Part shown: positions 13,329-19,544 of the stretch, in pieces | Layout: each line of letters begins with the position of its first letter | Numbering within the stretch: position 1 is the stretch's first letter | Source of the DNA: a virus | Direction: 5' to 3' (one strand) | Length of the DNA stretch: 20,013 nt | IMG/VR virus record: IMGVR_UViG_3300017759_000118 | Location: 1-20,013 of that record | The notes under the pieces: model-generated | What the model was told of the DNA's origin: nothing | Database searches by the model: none | The model's input: only the letters and a program-made list of their open reading frames with translations | Program-made: the position numbers and the translations under genes

Positions 13329-13847
13329 CTACAAGGCTATCGCCATAGCGGTAGCAAAACCTTTAGACGCACCATCTCCAATGCCTAAATTTGACGGTGT
13401 TATCTTTTTCATCGTACCACCATCGTCTATTAAAATAAAATCAGCGTCACCACTTGAAGTCGTAGTTGAAGGAGTGTCTGAATTTAATGTGGTCATAATT
13501 ACAGCACCAGAGGACAACGCATTAAGATTATTACTAGCGTCCAAAAATACTGCCTTATCGGCTGGGTAACAACAGAAAATAGTTTTTGTACCAGAACTCC
13601 AACTTACAGCATTATCTGAATTACTAGACTGTAATATAGTAGTTCGGGCTAATGTAGTGCCAGAAGCGGTGTACGTTCCTATTCCAACTTCAAAGTTGGA
13701 ACTGTCTTGGCAACAATAGTAAGTTGTATTTCCGTTGCCTATAACAGAAAACGCTTGAAAGTTATTCTCAGCACCGCCAAGACTATAGGTTCCTGTTCCT
13801 GTCGTAGTCGTGGTTTCTTTTACACGATCTCCTAAAACAAGAGCCAT
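13329..13847 (-). CDS. Fibre-type protein with 'DRVKETTTTTGTGTY' domain
   Basis: The product has 172 residues. The N-terminal domain reads LGDRVKETTTTTGTGTYSLG, NFQAFSVIGNGNTTYYCCQD, FEVGIGTYTASGTTLARTTI and SSGTKTIFCCYPADKAV. This is a common domain in marine phage fibre and structural proteins. Here the usual 'YYxIxD' and 'FxxYPAxKAV' positions carry two Cys-Cys pairs (YYCCQD near 43-46 and IFCCYP near 90-93), which is unusual. The C-terminal third (about 110-172) contains DADFILIDDGGTMKKITPSN, another fibre motif. The ribosome-binding site is TAGGTGGTG. A fibre or baseplate-like role is likely. Confidence 0.88.
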   Translation of the reverse strand: MALVLGDRVKETTTTTGTGTYSLGGAENNFQAFSVIGNGNTTYYCCQDSSNFEVGIGTYTASGTTLARTTILQSSNSDNAVSWSSGTKTIFCCYPADKAVFLDASNNLNALSSGAVIMTTLNSDTPSTTTSSGDADFILIDDGGTMKKITPSNLGIGDGASKGFATAMAIAL

Positions 13848-13858
13848 AGCACCACCTA

Positions 13859-14314
13859 TTAAGCAATACGAATGATTGCGTTAGATGCGTCAGCAGTGGG
13901 AAACTGAATTGTAAACGTACCAGAGGTAGATGTTTTATTACTAGTAAAATCAAGAACCGCAACAGCCTTATTAGAGGCACTAGAATTATAAATTAAAGCA
14001 CCCATTGCTGTAATCGTAGCTGTTGTAAAACTAAGATTAGCAAAATCAGTTAATGCTGTAGTTCCAGAGAGTGATGGGTCTACTCTGGTTAAAGAACCAC
14101 CCCCAGTGGTGTAAGTACCACTTGAAGCAACTTCACCCGTTGTAGTGAACGCAGTTGTTGTTGCACCCAATGTTGCGGTTGTAGAACTTTTACCACCACT
14201 TCCCTCTGCATATAAAGCAAGTTTAAAAGTGCCTCCACCAGAGTTTTTAAAATTATGCACACCTTCTAAAAGTTCTTTCTTAAAAGAACTGCACATTGCT
14301 TGAGCTATAGCCAT
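13859..14314 (-). CDS. Conserved-type phage virion protein ('FKKELLEGVHNF' family)
   Basis: The product has 151 residues. MCSSFKKELLEGVHNFKNSG, then TFKLALYAEGSGG, TTAFTTTGEVASSGTYTTGG, DFANLSFTTATITAMGALIY, VLDFTSNKTSTSGTFTIQFP and DASNAIIRIA follow the exact order of a widespread family of small structural proteins in tailed phages. The predicted fold is all-beta after an N-terminal helix. The biochemical function is not established. The start abuts the previous stop (TAA then ATG with no gap), and the upstream AGGAGA is formed by the Arg-Arg codons ending the preceding gene, so the two are tightly coupled. Confidence 0.9.
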   Translation of the reverse strand: MAIAQAMCSSFKKELLEGVHNFKNSGGGTFKLALYAEGSGGKSSTTATLGATTTAFTTTGEVASSGTYTTGGGSLTRVDPSLSGTTALTDFANLSFTTATITAMGALIYNSSASNKAVAVLDFTSNKTSTSGTFTIQFPTADASNAIIRIA

Positions 14315-14605
14315 TTATATTCTCCTAACAAGATCAGCCATTTCCTTTTGTCCAGCTTTCGCCATCCTATAAGCGATTGTAGCACGTTCTTCTCGTCTTG
14401 CCAATTCTATATAGTATCTTAGCACATTCTCTATAGAACTGCGAAAAGCTTCTGCCTGATCCCTTATAGCAGGCGGTGCGCTATCTGCAACATTAATTAC
14501 TTTATCCATAGCTAATTCAGTAAGCTGTTCTGTGCTTAGACCCCCTTCGTCTGAGGTCATCACGTTTACAGATTGAACAGTTACTCCTGTCTCTACACTA
14601 ATCAT
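14315..14605 (-). CDS. Conserved-type helical phage protein
   Basis: The product has 96 residues. After a short N-terminal strand segment (VETGVTVQSVNVMTSDEGGL) the chain is helical: STEQLTELAMDKVINVADSA, PPAIRDQAEAFRSSIENVLR, YYIELARREERATIAYRMAK, AGQKEMADLVRRI. The pattern APPxIRxQAxAFRxxIxxVLxxYIxLAxREERAT-AGQxExADLxRR is familiar from many tailed phages with no known activity. It often sits beside the family at 13859-14314, as here. It overlaps the preceding stop by four bases (ATGA) and has AAAGG seven bases upstream. An assembly or chaperone-like role is possible but unproven. Confidence 0.9.
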   Translation of the reverse strand: MISVETGVTVQSVNVMTSDEGGLSTEQLTELAMDKVINVADSAPPAIRDQAEAFRSSIENVLRYYIELARREERATIAYRMAKAGQKEMADLVRRI

Positions 14606-15375
14606 TTTGTAACCTTTCTAGGTCGGCCTCTTTTGGGCTTGTTTTCTTTAACATAACTAACATTTGGGATGTCGTGCCTACCAATTAATACAGCGTCTTT
14701 TTCTTGGGTATCAGTTGGTTCTGGAGCAGTCATCTCACTTTGCTTTGCTATCATTAAATTTCCTTCAAAAAAAGTTTGAACTAAAGGGTTTTCTAACCTG
14801 TGATATCCATAAAGTTTTTCATTGTCAGGAACATTAGTGTCTAGCAGTGAAGAAGATCTTGCGACTTGAACAGGTATGCCATTTTTTGTAGCTATAGCAC
14901 ACCAAAACTCTACACAAGCTCTACCAGCCTCTGCGTGGTGTATATTTTTTTTGTATGAAAAATCTATTCCAAATAAATTAATTTTGCCTACTTCGGCTGC
15001 AATAGCAAAAGCAACAGCATATGCTACTGTATTATTGAAATAACAAGCTTCTACTTTTTTAACAACTTCTGCTAAAGGATATTCAATAATTTCAGGAACA
15101 CGTTCATCTAATGCACAAGAATAAATAGGCCCTTTATTAGGTGTTTTTAATAAAAATTCTCTGCCAACACCTGTTTGCAAACCAGCCTTTACATCATCTA
15201 AAAACCTACTCGCAGGATCCATCATAAATGTTTTGTCTACATGAAATATAGCACCAATACTATTAATGCCCCATACTTCATCATATTTTACAGAGTTTAT
15301 TCTTGATAAAACATATTCTGAAAACGAACCGCCTAATGCGACAATCGCTATGTTTTTACCTTTTAATTTTTTCAT
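14602..15375 (-). CDS. MptE/DUF115-like Rossmann protein with C-terminal AT-hook-like motif
   Basis: I choose the ATG at 15375 (257 residues), because AAGAGGGG lies five bases before it and a start at 15429 would overlap the upstream gene by 44 bases. Residues 6-15 (GKNIAIVALG) form a first Rossmann-like strand and turn. VWGINSIGAIFHVDKTFMMD and later INLFGIDFSYKKNIHHAEAG, then RACVEFWCAIATKNGIPVQV, match the layout of MptE/DUF115-like proteins, which include pyrophosphokinase-like and glycosyltransferase-related members. Phage copies usually have no tested activity. The C-terminal 50 residues are polar and end KPKRGRPRKVTK, a close match to an AT-hook core. It sits inside the connector operon. 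Possible roles are nucleotide-sugar-linked virion modification or DNA-associated packaging help; both are speculative. Confidence 0.8.
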   Translation of the reverse strand: MKKLKGKNIAIVALGGSFSEYVLSRINSVKYDEVWGINSIGAIFHVDKTFMMDPASRFLDDVKAGLQTGVGREFLLKTPNKGPIYSCALDERVPEIIEYPLAEVVKKVEACYFNNTVAYAVAFAIAAEVGKINLFGIDFSYKKNIHHAEAGRACVEFWCAIATKNGIPVQVARSSSLLDTNVPDNEKLYGYHRLENPLVQTFFEGNLMIAKQSEMTAPEPTDTQEKDAVLIGRHDIPNVSYVKENKPKRGRPRKVTK

Positions 15376-15385
15376 ATTGCCCCTC

Positions 15386-16030
15386 TTATGTTTTTTGAAC
15401 GCGAACAAGACCCTCCCTGTATGCGTCACTGTTTTCTACGCCCTCACCGTAGTTCTTTAAACGAGATATAGCTTCGTTAAACCTGGCTTGATAAAGTTGT
15501 AATAAGTCAGCCTCACCTTTCATAAAAGTATATGCTTCAACTAAACATCCGTAAAGCAACGTATCTGGCGCATTTGTGCCAAGCCAAGAAGTTCCATCGC
15601 TAGTAGCAGTAATTGATTGAGGCCGATAATAATAATGTAGCTCAGAAGCATAGTTTGCATCTGGAGTTGGAGCCAAAATAAAATTACTTACATCAAAAGG
15701 CGCATAATATCTTGGTGTTCCAGTAGTTGAAGAGTTGGGATTAAACTCTTGTATAAAATTAACATCCTTCAGCAGTAAAAACTCTTTATTACTGCCATTT
15801 GTAACAGATAATGAAAAAGATGCTAGATAATCAGTAGGTGTAGCTAAAAAACGATTACTACTTGAAGTTGAACCAGACACGTTCTTTCTAAAAAAATCTA
15901 AATCAACAAGTTTTAAAATACGTTCTTCTGTGTTTTTAATAAAAATATTAAGATTGTTAACGAAGGTTGTTTCGTCATTTTCTGTCCAATCTTGAATAGT
16001 TTGTTTTAAAGTTGTAAATGTAAAACTCAT
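15386..16030 (-). CDS. Head-tail adaptor-type protein
   Basis: The product has 214 residues. FTFTTLKQTIQDWTENDETT, FVNNLNIFIKNTEERILKLV, DLDFFRKNVSGSTSSSNRFL, a RYYAPFDVSNFILAPTPDAN segment with LHYYYRPQSIT, and LLYGCLVEAYTFMKGEADLL, then YQARFNEAISRLKNYGEG, are the landmarks of the marine-phage adaptor family placed between connector and tail tube. N- and C-terminal helices flank a beta-rich middle, as in gp4/gp11-type adaptors. The start overlaps the previous stop by four bases. It would join the portal-adaptor ring to the tail nozzle. The family call is fairly strong; the precise P22 or T7 equivalence is inference. Confidence 0.88.
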   Translation of the reverse strand: MSFTFTTLKQTIQDWTENDETTFVNNLNIFIKNTEERILKLVDLDFFRKNVSGSTSSSNRFLATPTDYLASFSLSVTNGSNKEFLLLKDVNFIQEFNPNSSTTGTPRYYAPFDVSNFILAPTPDANYASELHYYYRPQSITATSDGTSWLGTNAPDTLLYGCLVEAYTFMKGEADLLQLYQARFNEAISRLKNYGEGVENSDAYREGLVRVQKT

Positions 16031-16758
16031 GGTGTATTCGCCTGACCGCCCATGCCGCTATGGTTTGTACAGTAGTAATATAAGGTTGGCGCACTAGCCG
16101 CAACAGTTATTTGTGTGTAAGCCCCTGCGTTCCCTGGTGTTCCATACGTTGTTACTCCTGTGGTGTACTCACTACCTCCTCCATGACTTCCATCAGAAGT
16201 AGTAGAAAATCTCAAGGGATGACTTGAATTAGAACTGTGGCTTTGGTCAAATTTATAAGTAGAACCCTCTGTCAAAGTTATTGCTGAACCTGTTCTATTT
16301 ACACCATCTAAAAAGTATTTGTTGCCCCCAGAATCAACCACTGTTACAGCAAATAATTGATAAATAGAAGTTGAAGTACCTACTGATACTGAACTACTAA
16401 AACCTGTTGCACTTGTTGAAACATCCGTTCTACTGGAAGAAGTATTTGTTACTGTCACACTACCTACACTAGATGTTAAAGAAGTTAAATCTTCAATAGA
16501 TGAAGGTATAATGTCCTTACCTGTGCTAGTAAAAACAACAAAAGGAATATTGTCATCATTTGTATCTGGTCTAGGATTTTTTAAAGCTTCTGGGTCTGTT
16601 CTGTATCTCAATGGTTCAAGCTGTGGATGTTTTGGTTCAAATTCATCAAATCCAACCAAAGAACCGTTCCATTCTTTTCTCATATCTTTTAATCGATATC
16701 TAAAACCAGAGCGATCTGAAATCCCATAAGCATATTTACCAGATGCAAAGTTACTCAT
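16027..16758 (-). CDS. Virion protein with C-terminal cupredoxin-like (type-1 copper) domain
   Basis: The product has 243 residues in three parts. Residues 1-75 (SGKYAYGISDRSGFRYRLKD, MRKEWNGSLVGFDEFEPKHP, NPRPDTNDDNIPFVVFTS) are a conserved N-terminus seen between adaptor genes in marine phages. Residues about 90-128 are Ser/Thr/Val-rich and look like one or two degenerate copies of the 24-residue repeat (SSVGSVTV, ATGFSSSVSV). Residues about 135-243 resemble a plastocyanin/amicyanin-type domain: NKYFLDGVN, TYKFDQSHSSNSSHPLRFST, GSHGGGSEYTTGVTTYGTPG, then LYYYCTNHSGMGG. His180, Cys230, His233 and Met236 supply a full type-1 ligand set with amicyanin-like C-x2-H-x2-M spacing. The gene overlaps both neighbours by 1-4 bases. 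Copper binding is predicted, not shown. Confidence 0.87.
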   Translation of the reverse strand: MSNFASGKYAYGISDRSGFRYRLKDMRKEWNGSLVGFDEFEPKHPQLEPLRYRTDPEALKNPRPDTNDDNIPFVVFTSTGKDIIPSSIEDLTSLTSSVGSVTVTNTSSSRTDVSTSATGFSSSVSVGTSTSIYQLFAVTVVDSGGNKYFLDGVNRTGSAITLTEGSTYKFDQSHSSNSSHPLRFSTTSDGSHGGGSEYTTGVTTYGTPGNAGAYTQITVAASAPTLYYYCTNHSGMGGQANTP

Positions 16759-17426
16759 TAGGAAACCCTGTAGTATCTAAGATTAGGAGATACATTAAAT
16801 GAAGCTCTATCTCTGTCTTCTGTCATTGCTCTTTCAAACTCTTCATCATAAATAGCTTTTAAAAGTTGTATTCTATCTGGAGACTTTTTAATTGCTAAAT
16901 AATATGCAAGACCAGCAGCAAGACAAGGATAAAATCTAAAAGGAACTTCAACAGTATTTGTAAATGTATCAGCGTCATCAATTCTTGTTAAAGCATCATA
17001 GACTAAAATATCTGTGCTATTTTCAGGAGCAGGCCATATTTTTAATACTGGTGTTATTTGTCTGTCTATAAAAAATTGAGTGGGTCTAGCTTGAGTGGAT
17101 TTGTTAGGTATAGATAAATATTCGTCCCTACTAACACGCTCCATGCTAATGTCTGTGCTGTCTCTGCGAACAACCATAGACAAAACATCAATAACATCTG
17201 CACCCAAAGTAATATCCGCGTCACCTTGCGTTACAGTTTGTGTTCTTTGAGTGATAGTCCATTGATTAAGACCTCTATTAGCCCAATCAGCAAATAAAAG
17301 ATTCAACGACCTTTTAGCAGTTTTTAAATCATAACCAGTACGAACCTCTAAACCGCAACGCTCAAAAGCCTCCTCAATGTAATCAGATACATCGAGTTCA
17401 AAATTAGTTGAACCTGATACAGTCAT
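16758..17426 (-). CDS. P22 gp4-like head-tail adaptor (tail accessory factor type)
   Basis: The product has 222 residues. TNFELDVSDYIEEAFERCGL, EVRTGYDLKTAKRSLNLLFA, DWANRGLNQWTITQRTQTVT, DVIDVLSMVVRRD, EYLSIPNKSTQARPTQFFID, LKIWPAPENSTDILVYDALT and VEVPFRFYPCLAAGLAYYLA follow the order of marine-phage gp4-like tail accessory factors, which attach to the portal ring and receive the tail hub. The C-terminal helix (YDEEFERAMTEDRDRASF) is also typical. The start overlaps the stop of the 54-residue gene by one base (TAATG). The adaptor assignment is well supported by motif order. The P22 equivalence rests on family knowledge. Confidence 0.9.
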   Translation of the reverse strand: MTVSGSTNFELDVSDYIEEAFERCGLEVRTGYDLKTAKRSLNLLFADWANRGLNQWTITQRTQTVTQGDADITLGADVIDVLSMVVRRDSTDISMERVSRDEYLSIPNKSTQARPTQFFIDRQITPVLKIWPAPENSTDILVYDALTRIDDADTFTNTVEVPFRFYPCLAAGLAYYLAIKKSPDRIQLLKAIYDEEFERAMTEDRDRASFNVSPNLRYYRVS

Positions 17427-17590
17427 TATTTTTTAACTTTACCACCACGCATCATTTTTTTGGCTTTCTTTACTTTGCCGCCATCCATCATGCCCATAGC
17501 CATAGCTTTTCTAGGTGATACATTGCCACCACGCATCATTTTCTTGGCGACACCGCCACGCATCATTTTCTTAGCTTTTTTCATTACCAT
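17426..17590 (-). CDS. 54-residue Lys/Met/Gly repeat protein (KKMMRGG)
   Basis: This is a short gene that is easy to miss. The sequence begins MVMKKAKKMMRGGVAKKMMR and contains three copies of AKKMMRGG, with a central VSPRKAMAMGMMDGG segment. It ends GGKVKK and a TAA that overlaps the next ATG by one base. At DNA level the minus-strand string AAAATGATGCGTGG(T/C)GG recurs three times. I choose the ATG at 17590, seven bases after AGGAG; an alternative ATG lies at 17584. The first 20 bases overlap the end of the preceding gene. It is strongly basic with no acidic residue except one Asp. Similar KKMxxGG peptides are common in marine phage structural loci, with unknown function. Nucleic-acid binding or packaging with the genome is a guess. 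Confidence 0.78.
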   Translation of the reverse strand: MVMKKAKKMMRGGVAKKMMRGGNVSPRKAMAMGMMDGGKVKKAKKMMRGGKVKK

Positions 17591-18143
17591 TTTTTAATCT
17601 CCTATAAATAGATTTTCTACGCTCATATAAAGACCCAGCATCATAATAATCTTCGCATACATTATAATACCCTTTTATTCTAAGGGAATCTGAAGCTTCT
17701 TGCAACTTACTTAATCTTTGGAAAAAAATCATAGCATAAGGAGGACTTGAATCTTCTTCCATATCAAGACTTTCATCTAATAACTCATTACTTTCATCTT
17801 CTGGATGAAAGCCCATGAGATACATATCTTTTGTATTATACTTTCCTTGACTTATATCTTGATTTAAATCATCTAAAAAAATATCCAATTCATCTAAATC
17901 CATTGGGAAGAAGTCAATTAATATCAATACTTCTTTGTCATCTTTCCAATTGTTTATGCATGAATATATTAAATCTTCACCGTTTATATAGTTAAATTCA
18001 AAAGCTATTTTTTCATTCATCCAAGCCGCTTTTGCGTATGGGCAAGGAGGTAAATTATTATAGTGTTCGTTAGGAATTTCTAAAGCATATTTAGACCAAT
18101 TCCTTAAATCTGATTTAATTTTTTCTTCTAAATCAGGAAACAT
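17571..18143 (-). CDS. Acidic protein with PPCPYAKAAW motif, unknown function
   Basis: The product has 190 residues. It opens MFPDLEEKIKSDLRNWSKYA and LEIPNEHYNNLPPCPYAKAA, followed by W. The PCPYAKxAW box near residues 32-41 is recognisable from uncharacterised marine phage and bacterial proteins. A hydrophobic strand (KEVLILIDFFPMDLDELDIF) and a long acidic stretch (about 113-135) follow, then IFFQRLSKLQEASDSLRIKG and a Tyr/Arg-rich C-terminus. It is one of the few acidic, globular-looking proteins between basic ones. The start overlaps the preceding stop (TAATG). It may be an enzyme or accessory factor, but I cannot name an activity. Confidence 0.85.
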   Translation of the reverse strand: MFPDLEEKIKSDLRNWSKYALEIPNEHYNNLPPCPYAKAAWMNEKIAFEFNYINGEDLIYSCINNWKDDKEVLILIDFFPMDLDELDIFLDDLNQDISQGKYNTKDMYLMGFHPEDESNELLDESLDMEEDSSPPYAMIFFQRLSKLQEASDSLRIKGYYNVCEDYYDAGSLYERRKSIYRRLKNGNEKS

Positions 18144-18427
18144 TAAGAAGACCTTTTTTTCCTTTTAACAGCCTGCACTCTTCTTGGTTTACCCGCTGGT
18201 TGTCCAAGCTTTTTTTTCTGCGCTATTCTGCTTCTTTTTTCGGATACACTAAGTTCGCTTGCTGTTTTTGGTGTTTTAGAGCTAACCCGCTTGGAGGGGC
18301 GACAATATGGAGTACCCCGTTTTTCACTTTTGCCACGCCCACACGCCTTCCCCGTTGATACGTCCTTCCAATCTTCTTTGAACCATCTTTTAAGAGCCAA
18401 ACCTTTTTTTGTTTTTCGTACTGCCAT
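18143..18427 (-). CDS. Small basic phage protein ('LKRWFKEDWKDV' family)
   Basis: The product has 94 residues and is very rich in Lys, Arg and Ser. AVRKTKKGLALKRWFKEDWK, DVSTGKACGRGKSEKRGTPY, then CRPSKRVSSKTPKTASELSV and a basic tail with VQAVKRKKRSS. The LKRWFKExW-CGR-YPxCxPSxRVSxKTPxT pattern is a widespread small domain in phages and large algal viruses. No function is known to me. The two Cys (in CGR and YCRPS) could pair or bind metal. An alternative overlapping frame at 18223-18438 is rejected because it lacks any family pattern. The stop overlaps the next start by one base. Confidence 0.87.
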   Translation of the reverse strand: MAVRKTKKGLALKRWFKEDWKDVSTGKACGRGKSEKRGTPYCRPSKRVSSKTPKTASELSVSEKRSRIAQKKKLGQPAGKPRRVQAVKRKKRSS

Positions 18428-18434
18428 TCTTTGC

Positions 18435-18683
18435 TCATGTAAACTTTGTAACCTTGCGCCTGTCTTCCATCACAAGACCACAGCCACGAGCTACATTAGA
18501 GTTTTTAGAAGGTCTTTTGGCAGGCAACGCAGGCCCACCATCTTTCATTTTCTTAGCTTTAGACTTATTACCCCAATTTGAAGCGCCAACTTTTCTACAC
18601 TTGGCGATAGCACCTGATGCATAAGCGGAAGGGAAAACTTTGTATCTAGCCTTTACTTTTCTATAACATGCATCTTTAGCCAT
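18435..18683 (-). CDS. Small basic phage protein ('YASGAIAKCRKVG' family)
   Basis: The product has 82 residues. MAKDACYRKVKARYKVFPSA, then YASGAIAKCRKVGASNWG is a compact domain I recognise from many phages and some algal viruses. It is followed by a basic linker (KSKAKKMKDGGPALPAKRPS) and RGCGLVMEDRRKVTKFT, a tail motif (RGCGxVMxxRRKxTK) frequent in marine phages. There are three Cys in all. The function is unknown; the strong positive charge suggests contact with DNA. No clear Shine-Dalgarno precedes the ATG at 18683, only an A/G-rich run, so coupling to the upstream gene is likely. Confidence 0.88.
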   Translation of the reverse strand: MAKDACYRKVKARYKVFPSAYASGAIAKCRKVGASNWGNKSKAKKMKDGGPALPAKRPSKNSNVARGCGLVMEDRRKVTKFT

Positions 18684-18703
18684 TTTTTTTCTTCTTTTTT
18701 TTC

Positions 18704-18961
18704 TTAATAAATTTTTTCTTTTGAGGAGGATTCGATATCTGTTGCCTCATTGAGCCACGCGAGATTGCCATTTCCGCTCCTATTTACATAATCTTCCCAC
18801 AGAGTTGTTATCATTTTATGATTTTCATTTACTTTAACAGCTATAACAGCCGTATCTGTTTTTAAATCTACTACAGATGTTGCGATCCATGCAAGCAAAC
18901 CTATAACAGAGGTTAATACGACAGTAACGAATGCAATAGATATTCCATTTAACATTTCCAT
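18704..18961 (-). CDS. Small single-span membrane protein (holin-like candidate)
   Basis: The product has 85 residues. Residues about 6-31 (GISIAFVTVVLTSVIGLLAW and onward) form one strong hydrophobic span with a short N-terminus. A polar helix follows (DLKTDTAVIAVKVNENHKMI) that could form a coiled coil, then a soluble tail ending SSSKEKIY. The layout is compatible with a holin, a spanin-like helper or another small phage membrane protein. No endolysin is visible in the window to support lysis. The start overlaps the end of the preceding gene by 13 bases and has AAGGA upstream; a second in-frame ATG lies at 18955. It is one of very few membrane candidates in the window. Confidence 0.75.
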   Translation of the reverse strand: MEMLNGISIAFVTVVLTSVIGLLAWIATSVVDLKTDTAVIAVKVNENHKMITTLWEDYVNRSGNGNLAWLNEATDIESSSKEKIY

Positions 18962-19233
18962 CTTTTCCTTGCTTGTCTTAAACGGCTATTCGGGTCTTTA
19001 GCGGCTTTAGGAAATTTCTTCATTTGACCAGCAGAACGAGCGCAGAAAGACTTACGCCTTTTAGCATCTTTACTACCTTTTTTAACTTTTCCTGTTACTG
19101 CTGTTTTTAATTTAGAACCAGGATTATCTTTCCTGTATTTAGCAACACCAGCTTTCGTCATCCCCGCTCCACTTTTTGTGGAACGGAAATATTTTTTGGT
19201 TTTTGGTGGCTGTTTGTCTTGTTTACGAGCCAT
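18949..19233 (-). CDS. Small basic phage protein ('NPGSKLKTAVTGKV' family)
   Basis: The product has 94 residues. A basic leader (KQDKQPPKTKKYFRSTKSGA) precedes GMTKAGVAKYRKDNPGSKLK, TAVTGKVKKGSKDAKRRKSF, CARSAGQMKKFPKAAKDPNS and the terminal RLRQARKRWKC. This is a highly conserved small domain I recognise from many tailed phages and some algal viruses, with no established function. The two Cys (SFCARS and the final residue) are conserved in the family as I recall it. The charge suggests nucleic-acid contact. The AAGGAA ribosome-binding site lies five bases from the ATG. Confidence 0.9.
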   Translation of the reverse strand: MARKQDKQPPKTKKYFRSTKSGAGMTKAGVAKYRKDNPGSKLKTAVTGKVKKGSKDAKRRKSFCARSAGQMKKFPKAAKDPNSRLRQARKRWKC

Positions 19234-19242
19234 AAAAATTCC

Positions 19243-19524
19243 TTATGATAGGAAAATTGTAAGTTTATTACCTGAACCTGATAAAGCAGCAACAAAACAA
19301 CCACTAAAAGCAATAATGCCATCATCAGGAATATTCAAAACATGATTCCCCGCAGCAAAACTTTGCTGAAGCAAAACATCTCCTGAAGCACTACCATCTT
19401 TTATAGTAAATGCACCAGCAGCCGCGCCAAACATAACAACCTGACGTATACGAGATCGAGCAGGCCCAACAATTGCTGGTGTTGCTCCTTGATCAAAGTT
19501 AAAGGATTTTACTGGACCAGCCAT
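19243..19524 (-). CDS. Small strand-rich capsid/virion-type protein
   Basis: The product has 93 residues. MAGPVKSFNFDQGATPAIVG, RSRIRQVVMFGAAAGAFTIK, DGSASGDVLLQQSFAAGNHV and LNIPDDGIIAFSGCFVAALS, ending KLTIFLS, give a run of beta strands with the 'IRQVxxF-FxIKDGxxSGxVLLxxxF-IPxDGIxF' layout seen in small phage virion proteins near capsid genes. There is one Cys and no enzymatic motif. The ribosome-binding site is AGGAG, six bases from the ATG. It follows the decoration-type gene at the right edge, so a minor capsid or decoration role is plausible but not proven. Confidence 0.87.
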   Translation of the reverse strand: MAGPVKSFNFDQGATPAIVGPARSRIRQVVMFGAAAGAFTIKDGSASGDVLLQQSFAAGNHVLNIPDDGIIAFSGCFVAALSGSGNKLTIFLS

Positions 19525-19544
19525 TAGACTCTCCTATCTTTCAA

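Noticed and set aside
15376-15429. Upstream start for the MptE/DUF115-like gene
   Set aside because: It would add 18 basic residues, overlap the adaptor gene by 44 bases and lacks a ribosome-binding site. The ATG at 15375 has AAGAGGGG at proper spacing.
18223-18438. 71-codon minus-strand frame overlapping the 94-residue basic protein
   Set aside because: It lacks any family pattern, whereas the other frame shows the conserved LKRWFKEDW-CGR-YCRPS layout and continues the tight gene packing.
18684-18720. A/T-run at the gap between two small genes as a terminator
   Set aside because: The minus strand here is A/G-rich rather than a GC stem followed by T residues, and translation continues on both sides.
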